Shown: positions 49,771-58,953 of the stretch, piece by piece | Position numbering within the stretch: position 1 is the stretch's first letter | Layout of the letters: every line of letters starts with the position of its first letter | Source: Archangium_A sp035910535 | GTDB lineage: Bacteria; Myxococcota; Myxococcia; Myxococcales; Myxococcaceae | Assembly (NCBI GenBank): GCA_035910535.1 | Contig: JAMHXF010000090.1 | Coordinates: forward strand, 434,001 to 498,000 | Direction of reading: 5' to 3' | Length of the DNA stretch: 64,000 nucleotides | Made by a program: the position numbers and the translations under genes | The notes under the pieces: model-generated | The model's input: the letters and a program-made list of their open reading frames with translations, nothing else | What the model was told of the DNA's origin: nothing | The model's database searches: none

Positions 49771-52515
49771 GTGCCCATGCGCGCTCAGCAACTCGTCGCC
49801 GTGCTCACGGCCCTGGCACTGTTCTCCAACTGCGGTGCCGGCCCCAGCGAAGAAGACGCCGGTTCAGCGTCGACGCCAGACAGCAGCGTGCCCGACGCGT
49901 CGCTCGACGACGAAGCGCTGCTCGACATCGCGTTGATGACGGGCAACGCGACGGAGCTCGGGCTCGACACCATCGCCCGACGACTCGGTCGCGCGAGCCG
50001 CGCGCTGCGAGAGGCACAAGAGACCCGCCTCGCCTCGCTGTGGACCGGCGTCGACAGCGCCTACGACCCCACGCGCTGGAGCAACTACGTGCGCCCGATG
50101 AACTGGGAGGTCGCGCAGCCCTTCATCGTCGGTGACGACGGTCACGTGCTTGCGAGCTTCAGCATCGCCAACGGTGGCCGCAGCGCAGGCTACGGCGTCA
50201 ACGTGCTGGGTCAGTTCGCCGACTCGGAGAACGAAGCGCACCGGCCCGCGTTCGTGCGCCTCGTGAAGTGGTTGCTCACTGGCGACGCGAACGCGCCGCT
50301 GCCGACGCCGTTGACCGTCACCTTCGCCGGGCTGTCCAGCGCGAACGAAGCGGCCGCGGGACTTCAGGCCGCAGGCGTCACTTTCACGCGGAGCGCCTGC
50401 AACAACGTGGCGTGCGCGAGCGACTCGCAGCTCCTGGTGGTTGGAGATCAACTCGCGGTCAGCGACACCCTCGAGGCGTCGATTCGTGCGCACCTCACCG
50501 CAGGTCTGCCGGTGCTCTACGTGCACGACATCAACAGCGGTTGGCCCGACAGCCCCTCGGGTCGTCAGCTGCTGGCCGCGATGTCGCTCGAGCTCGTGCC
50601 CGAACCTGGCAACTACTTCGCGCAAGACAAGGTCGCCGCGGGTCGCAGCGCCGAGGCTCTGCTGGAAACGGCGCGCGGCTTCGACGTGCTCGCGCAGCAG
50701 GTGGCGACTGACGCGTGGCGCACCGACTTCGACTGGTCGCGGTGCACCTCGAGCGTCGGCGCCACGAGCTGCAGCGACGTGCCCGGGCTCACCACGTGGA
50801 CCGGTGACGTCGACGCGCTGCGCGCTGCCATCGACGGGTTCAGCGCGTCCGCGCGCGACGTGTTCGCCACACCCGACACCACGGTGCTGCGGCTGTGGTC
50901 GCTGTGGGCCGACGTGCAGCGGCGCGGGCGGCACTACCCGCTCGACAAGGTCACCCAGCCCGCGCGCTTTCAGGCCGCGTTCATCGCCGATGCCGTCGTG
51001 CCCTACGTGCGGCAGTTCGCACCGGCGCAGTCGGACCTCGGCACCTACGCGGGCCCGGCGCAGCTCGCGATGAAGCCGTCGACGACCGACGAGGCGGTGC
51101 GCGTCACCTTGCCGGCAGGCAGCGGCTTCACCATCGTCGGGCGCATGGCGGTGCCCGGCGTCACGCTGCAGGCCACGCTCGTCGACGCGGCCGGTGCTTC
51201 CGTCGCGCTCGCGCTCAACACCCAGCGCACTGGCTCGACGCGCGCGTGGGACACCGACGGCTTCAATCGCCCGCGCTTTCTGACCAGCCCGAAGATTCCG
51301 CTCTCCGAGGGTCGCACGCTGGCCATCGTCGGGCCGTACGGCGGCACGTTGCAGCTGCACTACGCCGACGCGACGCCGGGCTCCGTGGTGACGCTGCGGC
51401 TGCGCGCCGTCGCGCAGCACCCGTACCTCGACGAAACCGCGGTGGGTGACCTCGCTGCGGCGCGTGTCGCCTTCATCGCGGCGTTGAATGCCGGCGGCGC
51501 CGACTGGGCCGAGCTCAAGCTCAATGGCGTCGAGGTGCACACGCGCGTCGACAAGCTGCGCGAGGTCGTCACCGACGAATACGCCAACGACACCGAACGC
51601 TACCTGCGCGAAATCAACGCGCTGTTCTTCGAAGACGCGTACCTGCTCGCCGGCTTCGCGTTGCCGAACCAGCCGTTGCCCGCGCGCGTGCTCGCTCAAT
51701 GTCAGACGCTGGGGTGGGACTGCACCAACGCCACGTGGCATCGACCGCCGGGTGTGCAGCACATCAACGTCGACGTGTCGGCGCATTGTGGCGCTGGCTG
51801 CTCGGGCAACCCCTACGACCAGTCGTGGGGCCTGGCGCCGCGCGGCTGGGGCGAGAGCCACGAGCTGGGGCACAACCTGCAGACCTTCCGCGTCTACGAC
51901 GACCGCAGCAGCGAAGTGAGCAACCAGCTCTTTCCGTTGCACAAGAACTGGCGGCTCTTTCGCGAGTTCGCCGACGACCGTGAAGCAGACCGCGTCGACT
52001 ACCGCGCGGCCTTCGACGCCATCGTCGCGGGCAAGGCGGCCGCCAACCCCATCGACGGCGTCTATCAACGCGCCTGGGCCGACCCTGAGTACGCGGCGCA
52101 GAATGGGCTGCGCATGGCGTTCTTCACGCAGTGGGTTCACTACTGGGCGCAGCGGGAAAACGACCCTGCGCGCGGTTGGGACATCTGGACGTTGGCGTAC
52201 CTCCATGAGCGCATCGTGGCGAAGGCGACGTGGGCCGACGTGAAGGTCAGCGTGGGCTACTCGACGTACGCGACGCGCCCGGAGCTCGACGACAACGACG
52301 CGTTGCTCATCGCGCTCTCGTGGGTCACGCAGCGAGATCAACGCGCCACGTTCGCGCTGTGGGGCATCACCACGACGATGGGCGCGCAGGCGCAGGTCTC
52401 AGCGTGGGGGCTCGCGGCGGAGCCCGCGTTCTTCTTCGCGAATGATCAAACGAATGATCACAGCTCGGCGGTTCGCGTCGACATGACGGTCGCGGTGCCG
52501 GTGTGGCCGCTCTGA
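49771..52515 (+). CDS. IMPa-type metallopeptidase, lipoprotein
   Basis: This is 914 residues with a lipobox-like FSNC. The zinc motif is H697-E698-L-G-H701 in GWGESHELGHNLQ, the form found in IMPa (M88) and M60-like gluzincins. IMPa of Pseudomonas is of about this length and cleaves next to O-glycans on mucin-like proteins. The N-terminal 200-350 region has a GATase-like Rossmann part (VLYVHDINSGW), and the middle is a beta-sandwich. The match in length, motif and domain order supports an IMPa-like mucinase. Target glycoproteins are unknown. Confidence 0.85.
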   Translation: MPMRAQQLVAVLTALALFSNCGAGPSEEDAGSASTPDSSVPDASLDDEALLDIALMTGNATELGLDTIARRLGRASRALREAQETRLASLWTGVDSAYDPTRWSNYVRPMNWEVAQPFIVGDDGHVLASFSIANGGRSAGYGVNVLGQFADSENEAHRPAFVRLVKWLLTGDANAPLPTPLTVTFAGLSSANEAAAGLQAAGVTFTRSACNNVACASDSQLLVVGDQLAVSDTLEASIRAHLTAGLPVLYVHDINSGWPDSPSGRQLLAAMSLELVPEPGNYFAQDKVAAGRSAEALLETARGFDVLAQQVATDAWRTDFDWSRCTSSVGATSCSDVPGLTTWTGDVDALRAAIDGFSASARDVFATPDTTVLRLWSLWADVQRRGRHYPLDKVTQPARFQAAFIADAVVPYVRQFAPAQSDLGTYAGPAQLAMKPSTTDEAVRVTLPAGSGFTIVGRMAVPGVTLQATLVDAAGASVALALNTQRTGSTRAWDTDGFNRPRFLTSPKIPLSEGRTLAIVGPYGGTLQLHYADATPGSVVTLRLRAVAQHPYLDETAVGDLAAARVAFIAALNAGGADWAELKLNGVEVHTRVDKLREVVTDEYANDTERYLREINALFFEDAYLLAGFALPNQPLPARVLAQCQTLGWDCTNATWHRPPGVQHINVDVSAHCGAGCSGNPYDQSWGLAPRGWGESHELGHNLQTFRVYDDRSSEVSNQLFPLHKNWRLFREFADDREADRVDYRAAFDAIVAGKAAANPIDGVYQRAWADPEYAAQNGLRMAFFTQWVHYWAQRENDPARGWDIWTLAYLHERIVAKATWADVKVSVGYSTYATRPELDDNDALLIALSWVTQRDQRATFALWGITTTMGAQAQVSAWGLAAEPAFFFANDQTNDHSSAVRVDMTVAVPVWPL

Positions 52516-52520
52516 GGGCT

Positions 52521-52580
52521 TCAGAGCCGCGACAGCGACTCGAGGCCCCACCACGTGCCGATGCACACCGACGAGAGGCC
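52521..52580 (+). repeat. Exact 60-bp copy of transporter gene 3' end
   Basis: It is identical base for base to 53458-53517. It contains the last 19 codons and stop of a minus-strand nickel/cobalt transporter gene. The frame stays open beyond the copy (toward 52643), reading RLDTVVVAGLSSVC on the minus strand, so this may be the end of a lost paralog or a duplicated junction. Confidence 0.9.
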
Positions 52581-52642
52581 GGCGACGACCACCGTGTCGA
52601 GGCGAGAACGCGACGAGGCTTGCACCCCGTCGCGAGGTTTCG

Positions 52643-53266
52643 TCAGTACGAGATGGTGTAGTTCGACGGGTTGGTGAAGTTCGCTTCGAAGGTGCCCACG
52701 AGCGAAGGCTGCGCGTTGTTCACCGCAGTGGCGCGAACGACGCCCCGGATGTTGCGGATGGTGCCACTACGCACGTCGATGATTGAACCCCAGCGTTCGC
52801 AGCCACCGCGCTGCCAGAGCTCGTTGGTTGTCACTCCGAGTACGAAGCCCTCGGTGTCCTTCGTTTCTGTGCCAGCTGCGTCGGGCGTCGTTTGGCTGCC
52901 GTAGACCGACGCAGAGACCTGCTTCGAGACGTAGCCGCCGGGCACGAGCGCGGTGCAGGTGAACGTGAAGGTCACCGACGCAGATTGGCTGCGAATGGCG
53001 CTCTCACCGTCTCTCGCGACGGGCACGAAGTTCATGGTGTCCCGCGAGCGCGTCGGCTGAATGACGAACTGGCCACCGGACATGACGGGGTGGTCGGCGG
53101 TGACTTGTGAGCCATCAGGGTGTCTCGCCGGAGGCGTGCTTACGTACATGAGCGCCAGTTCGGGCGGCGTGTTGTCGATGACGGTGACGATGATGTCTTC
53201 GCAGGCTGCGAAGAGCACGCCAACGAAGGCGGTAATTGCTGCGATTTTCCAGCGACGCGTCTGCAT
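52643..53266 (-). CDS. Hypothetical lipoprotein between 60-bp repeats
   Basis: This is 207 residues with a signal ending in FAAC, so a lipoprotein. The mature part is beta-rich with two to three Cys (FTFTCTALVPGG, GGCERWG), and it ends with ATAVNNAQPSLVGTFEANF. No family is recognised. It is flanked by an exact 60-base direct repeat (52521 and 53458), which suggests the gene was inserted by duplication or recombination. Codon bias is a bit weaker than in neighbours. Confidence 0.72.
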   Translation of the reverse strand: MQTRRWKIAAITAFVGVLFAACEDIIVTVIDNTPPELALMYVSTPPARHPDGSQVTADHPVMSGGQFVIQPTRSRDTMNFVPVARDGESAIRSQSASVTFTFTCTALVPGGYVSKQVSASVYGSQTTPDAAGTETKDTEGFVLGVTTNELWQRGGCERWGSIIDVRSGTIRNIRGVVRATAVNNAQPSLVGTFEANFTNPSNYTISY

Positions 53267-53457
53267 GCGAGTGACCTCGAGGTGTAGGTGAACGACGAAA
53301 CGAGGTACTTGCGCGCCGTGCTGCTTCTTTTTGCCTGAATAGGAGCGCGCGGCGATTCACAAGCGCAACAAGGGTAATCACTGACGACGAAGATCGAATG
53401 CACGACGGTCTTCAGCGCGAGCGCGAACACCTTTCACGGCCTGGCGTTCGCTGACTC

Positions 53458-53517
53458 TCAGAGCCGCGACAGCGACTCGAGGCCCCACCACGTGCCGATG
53501 CACACCGACGAGAGGCC
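53458..53517 (+). repeat. Exact 60-bp repeat, second copy (within transporter gene)
   Basis: This is the 3' end of the nickel/cobalt transporter gene including its stop codon. Identity with 52521-52580 is complete over 60 bases and ends abruptly on both sides. Confidence 0.9.
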
Positions 53518-54150
53518 TGTCGTCAGCAGCAGCGCCGCCATCGCGCGCTGTGACTTGGCCAGCCGCATCAACGGCACTCCAGCCAGTCCGGTGAGCATCG
53601 CCATACCCACGATGCTGCCGGCGCCGAACAACGCGATGTACGTGAGGCGCGCGGCGACGGTGGGCAGCTCGGCCAGCACCAGCGCCGTCAACGCGCCGCT
53701 GCCCGCGAGCCCGTGGAGCAAGCCAATCAACAGCGGCCGCGTCGCCAACGTCCACCGGCTGACGTGAACGTGCGCAGCCGGCGCGGTGTGAACGTGCGTC
53801 ACATCACCGTGTGCATGCGCGTGCTCCGCGCCGAGGCGGCCTTCACGCACCGCGCGAAGCACCGCGCGCACGCCGAGCCCCGCGACCATCACGGCCACCG
53901 CGAGCTCGAAGACGGCCGAGAGCGGCTCAGGCATCTGCGCGCCCAACAGCGCCAGCGAGCCGCCGACGAGGATCAACGACAGCGTGTGTCCCAGCCCCCA
54001 GAACGCGCCGAGCCGAAACCCCGCCCGCGCGCCGCGCTCATCAGTCGCCAGCGTCGAGACCGCAGCGAGATGATCAGGCTCCAGCGCGTGGCGCATGCCG
54101 AGCGTCAAACCAACCAGGCTGGGCAGCAGGGCCGACACGCGCGCGCCCAT
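53458..54150 (-). CDS. Nickel/cobalt transporter family protein (NicO/HoxN-like)
   Basis: This is 230 residues from ATG 54150; GTG 54174 is an alternative. It has about six transmembrane helices. The signature is GMRHALEPDHLAAVSTL in the first helix pair, the HxxxxDH-like metal motif of NiCoT/NicO transporters. A His-rich cytosolic loop (AHAHGDVTHVHTAPAAHVHV) lies midway, then LLIGLLHGLAGSGAL. It likely moves Ni2+ or Co2+. No hydrogenase or urease gene is in the window. Its 3' end is duplicated at 52521. Confidence 0.83.
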   Translation of the reverse strand: MGARVSALLPSLVGLTLGMRHALEPDHLAAVSTLATDERGARAGFRLGAFWGLGHTLSLILVGGSLALLGAQMPEPLSAVFELAVAVMVAGLGVRAVLRAVREGRLGAEHAHAHGDVTHVHTAPAAHVHVSRWTLATRPLLIGLLHGLAGSGALTALVLAELPTVAARLTYIALFGAGSIVGMAMLTGLAGVPLMRLAKSQRAMAALLLTTGLSSVCIGTWWGLESLSRL

Positions 54151-54283
54151 AGCACCGTGGGGTGTGGGCCCCACCGGAAAACCGATTTCACAGAGAGATC
54201 AACGACGTGCGACGTCTCGGCACCTGTGCACACCAGTTCCCATCTTGCGGCGTCACGCTCGGAGGCGGATCCTCCCGCACCTC

Positions 54284-55945
54284 ATGCGTCGCGCGCTCCC
54301 ACTCATGCTGCTGGTGTTCGCAGGCTGTGAAGCGACCATCGTTCCGGGTGACGACTACGTCCCGTCACCTCCGGTCGTACCGCCCGGCGAAGAGCCGCCC
54401 ACGCCCATCGTCACCGCGTGTAGCGACGCGCCCACGCCGGGCCCCGCGCCGCTGCGCCGCCTCTCGCACGAGGAGTACCAGAACATCGTCGTCGACCTGC
54501 TCGGCGACGAGGCGCTCGCGCGCACCGTGACGCAGGACTTCATCTCCGACCCCGTCTCGCTCGGCTTTCGTAACAGCGCGCGCTTCCTCGACGTGAAGCT
54601 GGTGATGGCGCAGGAATACATGAAGGCCGCGGAGACGCTCTCGACGCGCGCGGTGTCGACGGCCACGCTGCCCACCATCGCGCCGTGTCACGCCACCGGT
54701 GACGAAGCCTGCGCGAGGCGCGTCATCGAAGGCTTCGTGCGCAAGCTCTACCGCCGCACGCTGACCACCGACGAAGTGAACACCTACCTCGCCGTCTACC
54801 GGCAGGGCCGCACCGGCACCAACTTCGCCACCGGCGTCGAGTGGGTGTTGCTGGCCGCCTTCCAGTCGCCACACTTCCTCTACCGCCCTGAGGTCGACGG
54901 CTCGAGCGAGCAGCGCGCGCTCTCCCCCGTCGAACTCGCGTCGCGGCTCTCGTTCTTCCTCTGGCGGTCGATGCCCGACGAGGCGCTGCTCACCGCCGCC
55001 GAGACGGGCCAGCTCACCACGCGCGAAGACGTCGAACGTGCAGCGCGCCGCATGCTCACCGACGAAAAGGCCGAGCGCGTGTTCGAGTTCTTCGAGCAGT
55101 GGTTCGACATCGACGAGCTGCCTTCGATGGCGCGCAACCCGACTACGTTCCCCGGCTTGAGCCCCACGCTGGCCCGCGACCTGCGCGAAGAAGCGCGCCA
55201 GTTCGTGAAGCACGCCGTGTTGGAAGACGGCGCGTCGCTCAAAGACCTGCTCACCGGCCAGTACGGCTGGGTCAACGGCTCGCTCGCTGCGCACTACGGC
55301 CTCACCGGCATCACCGGCGCCGCGTTCCAGAAAGTGCAGTGGACGAGCGGCAAGCGCGGCGGCCTCTTCATGACGTCGGGCTCGCTGATCAGCCACGACA
55401 AGCTCACGCGCACCTCCATCGTGAACCGCGGCCTGCGCGTGCGCACGCTGCTGCTGTGCCAGACGGTGCCCTCGCCGCCCGACGACGTGCCGTTGTCGCT
55501 CGGGCCCATCGACGCCACGTTCTCTCAGGGCGACCGCCTCGCTGCGCACCGCACCAACGCGTCGTGCGCCGGGTGTCACGCGCTGCTCGACCCGCTCGGT
55601 GAGCCGTTCGAGAACATCGACGCCGTCGGCCGTGAGCGCACCGTCGACGAAGCGGGCCGCGCGCTGAAGACCGCCGGCTCCATCGTGAACACGCAGAACG
55701 TCAACGGCCCCGTCACCGACGGCATGGACCTGATGAACACGCTCGCCGGCTCAGCCGAGGTGCAGGAGTGCATGGTGCGGCAGCTCTTCCGCTTCGGGCA
55801 CGGCCGCAGCGAAGAGACCGCCGACCTCTGCAGCCGCCAGCGCGCGCTGGAGGCGTTCTCGAACAACGCCTGGAACGTGAAGGAGCTCTTCGTCGCGATG
55901 ACGCAGACTGACGACTTCCTCTTCAAGCCCACGGTGACCCGATGA
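54284..55945 (+). CDS. DUF1587/1592/1588/1585 monoheme lipoprotein
   Basis: This is 553 residues from ATG 54284, which gives a lipobox at LLVFAGC. Domain order fits the Planctomycete/myxobacterial set: DUF1587 (RRLSHEEYQNIVVDLL), DUF1595/1592 (RLSFFLWRSMPDEALL), DUF1588 (GGLFMTSGSLISHDKLTRTS) and DUF1585 at the end. One heme motif, CAGCH in RTNASCAGCHALLDPLGE, is present. Function is unknown but probably redox-linked breakdown of a polymer. The next gene, a DUF1552 protein, is coupled by overlap, as is usual for this pair. Confidence 0.87.
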   Translation: MRRALPLMLLVFAGCEATIVPGDDYVPSPPVVPPGEEPPTPIVTACSDAPTPGPAPLRRLSHEEYQNIVVDLLGDEALARTVTQDFISDPVSLGFRNSARFLDVKLVMAQEYMKAAETLSTRAVSTATLPTIAPCHATGDEACARRVIEGFVRKLYRRTLTTDEVNTYLAVYRQGRTGTNFATGVEWVLLAAFQSPHFLYRPEVDGSSEQRALSPVELASRLSFFLWRSMPDEALLTAAETGQLTTREDVERAARRMLTDEKAERVFEFFEQWFDIDELPSMARNPTTFPGLSPTLARDLREEARQFVKHAVLEDGASLKDLLTGQYGWVNGSLAAHYGLTGITGAAFQKVQWTSGKRGGLFMTSGSLISHDKLTRTSIVNRGLRVRTLLLCQTVPSPPDDVPLSLGPIDATFSQGDRLAAHRTNASCAGCHALLDPLGEPFENIDAVGRERTVDEAGRALKTAGSIVNTQNVNGPVTDGMDLMNTLAGSAEVQECMVRQLFRFGHGRSEETADLCSRQRALEAFSNNAWNVKELFVAMTQTDDFLFKPTVTR

Positions 55946-57312
55946 ATCGCCGGAAATTTCTCCGCGCCGGTGGCGCTGTGCTCGCACTGCCGTTGCTCGA
56001 GTCGTTGTTGCCCCGGGCCGCGCGCGCGCAGACCACCACCGCGCCGCGGCGCTTCATCTCGGTCTTCACCGCCAACGGCGACGAGATTTCGAAGCGCTTC
56101 ACCACCAAGTCGGAGACCGGCTTCGTGCTGGGCGACTTCTTGCGGCCGTTCGAGGCGCAGCGCGCCGACATGCTCTTCGTCGAAGGCGTCGACAAGTACC
56201 ACGGCCGTCTCCCCGAGGGCGCGCGCGCCGACGGGCACCAGCAGGGCGGCAGCGCGCTGGCGCCGTGGAAGTCGGGCACCGGCAGCTTCCCCATTGGCGG
56301 CGGCAACGGCGCGACCATCGGCTACGTGCTGGGGCCGAGCCTCGACAAGCGCCTGGGCGACCTGGTGAAGGCGCGCGACAACGTGCGCCACGGCAACCTC
56401 GTGTACCGGGTCGGAGATCGCGGCAACAACATCTGGAACCAGCACGCGCACCTCGGCCCCGAGGGCACGCAGGCGCCGATTCCTCCCGAGACCAACCCCT
56501 TCACTGCGTACACGCGCATCTTCACTGACGTGAGCCCCGAGGCCCGTGAAGCGGCGCTGCGCCGGTTGTCCATGCGGCAGTCGGCGCTCGACCTCGTGAA
56601 GGGCGAGCTGAGCGCACTCAAGCCGAAGCTCTCGACCGACGACGTGCGGCGCCTCGAGCTGCACGAGAGCAGCGTGCGCGACATCGAGCGCAGCCTCTCG
56701 TCGATGACGGCCAACGTGCCCGCCTGCACGACGCTCAACACGGGCGCCACCATCGACCCGTACCTCGCCGCCAGCTGGGACGAGATGGGCGGCCTCTTTT
56801 TCCGGATTACCGCGATGGCCTTCGCGTGCGACCTGACCCGCGTCGTCAACTTCAACTGGTCGGGCAACACGTCAGACCGCGTGTACGCCGAGCTCGGTCA
56901 CACCGACGGCCACCACACCATGTCGCACGACTCGAGCGCTGAGGCCTTCACGAAGATTCGCGCCATTCACAGGAAGCTCGGCGAGAAGACCGTCGAGCTG
57001 CTCTACGGCGCGCTCAAGGGCGTTCAGGAATATGGCGGCAGCGTCTACGACAACACCATGGTGATGCACTGGAGCGAGCTCGCGCAGGGCGACACGCACT
57101 CCAACTCGAACAACCTGGTGATGTTCGGCGGCGGCGGCGCGAAGAAGTACTTCCGCACCGGGCGCTACGTGAACCTCACGACGGCGGCCAACGGGTCGAA
57201 CAGCTTCTCTGACCTGCAGGTTCACGCCTTCAAGTACATGGGTTTCAACGACGTGAATTCGTGGGGTGACCCGCTGTGTTCGCGAGGCGCGGTGCCCACG
57301 GGCCTGACCTGA
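55942..57312 (+). CDS. DUF1552 Tat-exported protein
   Basis: This is 456 residues. A Tat signal is clear: NRRKFLRAGGAVLALPLLE. The mature protein matches DUF1552: RRFISVFTANGDEI, FVLGDFLRPFEAQRADMLFVEGVD, HQQGGSALAPWK, then LYGALKGVQEYGGSVYDNT and HWSELAQGDTHSNSN. It overlaps the upstream DUF1592 gene by 4 bases. The pair is widespread in Planctomycetota and Myxococcota and is thought to act together at the cell surface. The reaction is not known. Confidence 0.87.
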   Translation: MNRRKFLRAGGAVLALPLLESLLPRAARAQTTTAPRRFISVFTANGDEISKRFTTKSETGFVLGDFLRPFEAQRADMLFVEGVDKYHGRLPEGARADGHQQGGSALAPWKSGTGSFPIGGGNGATIGYVLGPSLDKRLGDLVKARDNVRHGNLVYRVGDRGNNIWNQHAHLGPEGTQAPIPPETNPFTAYTRIFTDVSPEAREAALRRLSMRQSALDLVKGELSALKPKLSTDDVRRLELHESSVRDIERSLSSMTANVPACTTLNTGATIDPYLAASWDEMGGLFFRITAMAFACDLTRVVNFNWSGNTSDRVYAELGHTDGHHTMSHDSSAEAFTKIRAIHRKLGEKTVELLYGALKGVQEYGGSVYDNTMVMHWSELAQGDTHSNSNNLVMFGGGGAKKYFRTGRYVNLTTAANGSNSFSDLQVHAFKYMGFNDVNSWGDPLCSRGAVPTGLT

Positions 57313-57328
57313 GGTACACGGCGCGCAC

Positions 57329-58189
57329 ATGTCGCGCGTCGTCATCGCCGGTGCAGGAGCCCTCGCTCAGAAACTCTCGCAGCAGCTCGCTGGCCGCCAC
57401 GAGGTTCGGCTCACCAGCGGCGTCGACCTGACGGCGCGCCACGAGGCTGAAGTCGCCTTCGCCGGAGCGCAGACGGTGGTGCTGCTCGCCGCCACGCGCG
57501 GGCCGTCGGCGCCGTTGAAGACCGCCGCTGCGGCCGAGGTCGACCGTCTGTTGGCCGACTCAGTCGCGCGCGCCGCGAAGCTGGTGGGCGCACAGCGGCT
57601 GGTGCACTTCGCGTGTGGTGACGACGACGTGCGCGTGCCGTTGCTCGAGAAGAGCGGCGTCGCGGTGTCGGTGCTGCGCGGCGGTGGGCCTGACCCGGTC
57701 GCAGCGCTGGCCGCCATCGTCGACGGAGGCCCGGTGCCGGCGCCGGTCGCGTGGTCTGGAGCGCCGCCGTCGCGTGAAGAGCCCCGGTGGCCGACGTGCT
57801 CGGTGCAGCGCTACGTGCTCCCGCGCGGGTGGGACGCGACGAAGCTCGCTGAGGCGTACTTCGAGTGGCTGCCCGCAAACGCGCCGATGACGAAGGTGAC
57901 GCGGCTCAACAATGCCTTCACCGTGTCGTTCGGCGGCGTGCGCAGCCTGGTGTTGCGAAGGGTGGCGGGCCGCTCTGACGCCGACTGTGCGTGGCTCGAA
58001 ATCGCCGACGGGGCGTTGGCCGAGCGCGGGGCAGGGCGGCTCGAGTTCCGCGTTTTGCTCGACGGCAGCGTGTTGGCCGCGCTCATCGGGTTCAAGCCGA
58101 CGTTGCCGTTCGTCGTGTACCGCTTCACGCAGTCGCTCGTTCACGAGCGGGTGATGCGCCGCTTCGGGACGTGGCTCGAGGCGCAGTGA
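57329..58189 (+). CDS. NAD-binding Rossmann protein, uncharacterised
   Basis: This is 286 residues. The N terminus has VVIAGAGALAQKL, a Gly-rich nucleotide loop of short GxGxxA type, followed by a short-chain-like pattern with VVLLAATRGP and LVHFACG. The C-terminal half is different from atypical SDRs (SVQRYVLPRGWDATKLAEAY and a beta-rich part). No Tyr-x-x-x-Lys pair is evident, so catalysis is unclear. The gene overlaps the MOSC gene by one base, so they are coupled. Confidence 0.65.
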   Translation: MSRVVIAGAGALAQKLSQQLAGRHEVRLTSGVDLTARHEAEVAFAGAQTVVLLAATRGPSAPLKTAAAAEVDRLLADSVARAAKLVGAQRLVHFACGDDDVRVPLLEKSGVAVSVLRGGGPDPVAALAAIVDGGPVPAPVAWSGAPPSREEPRWPTCSVQRYVLPRGWDATKLAEAYFEWLPANAPMTKVTRLNNAFTVSFGGVRSLVLRRVAGRSDADCAWLEIADGALAERGAGRLEFRVLLDGSVLAALIGFKPTLPFVVYRFTQSLVHERVMRRFGTWLEAQ

Positions 58190-58953
58190 TGCAGCTGCTG
58201 CGCGCCTTCATCTACCCGGTGAAGTCGCTGCGCGGCGTGGAGGTCTCGTCGCTCGAGCTCGACGCGCTGGGGCCCGTGGGAGACCGACGGTGGATGGTGG
58301 TCGACGCGCGCGGCGTCTTCGTCACGCAGCGCACGGTGCCGGCGATGGCCACGCTTCAGCCCGCGCTCGAGGGTGGGGCGCTGCGGTTGCACGAGCTCGT
58401 CGTCGCGTCACCTCCAGCTGACGCGAGGCGCGTTCTCGTCACGGTGTGGGAGGACACCTTCGAGGCCCTCGATGCAGGTGACGAAGCGGCGGGCTGGCTC
58501 AGTGAGCGCCTCGCGAAGCCCGTGCGCCTCGTGGCCTTCGCGCGTGACGTGCGTCGTGAAGTCGACCCGCGCTACGCGGCCGCTGCGCAGACGGGGTTCT
58601 CTGACGGCTACCCGCTGTTGATTGCCAACGAAGCCTCGCTCGACGCGCTCAATGCGCAGCTCGCGTCACCCATTCCCATGGAGCGCTTTCGCCCCAACCT
58701 CGTGGTGCGCGCCGAGGCGCCGTGGGCCGAAGACGGGTGGGCGAAGCTCGAGCTCGATGGTGTGCGCTTCGATGGGGTCAAGCCGTGCGCTCGCTGCGTC
58801 ATCATCAATACAGACCAACGCACCGGCGAAAGACCTCACGGCAACGCGCCGCTCAAGACGCTGGGCGAGGCCCACCGCGCGGTCTTCGGCATGAACCTGG
58901 TGCATCGCGGCCTCGGGCGCGTGAACGTGGGCGCGCGCGTGGTCGTCGGCTGA
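58189..58953 (+). CDS. MOSC-domain molybdenum cofactor-binding protein
   Basis: This is 254 residues. An N-terminal MOSC_N beta-barrel (IYPVKSLRGVEVSSLELDALGP, then GDRRWMVVDARG) precedes a MOSC core with the sulfur/Mo ligand Cys region VKPCARCVIINTDQRTGER, as in mARC and YcbX proteins. These reduce N-hydroxylated compounds with molybdenum cofactor. Length fits YcbX-like proteins without a ferredoxin domain, so the electron donor must be separate. Confidence 0.9.
   Translation: MQLLRAFIYPVKSLRGVEVSSLELDALGPVGDRRWMVVDARGVFVTQRTVPAMATLQPALEGGALRLHELVVASPPADARRVLVTVWEDTFEALDAGDEAAGWLSERLAKPVRLVAFARDVRREVDPRYAAAAQTGFSDGYPLLIANEASLDALNAQLASPIPMERFRPNLVVRAEAPWAEDGWAKLELDGVRFDGVKPCARCVIINTDQRTGERPHGNAPLKTLGEAHRAVFGMNLVHRGLGRVNVGARVVVG

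Noticed and set aside
49864..52341. 825-codon minus-strand frame opposite the IMPa-type gene
   Set aside because: It shows no signal or domain and is explained by third-base G/C bias of the real gene.
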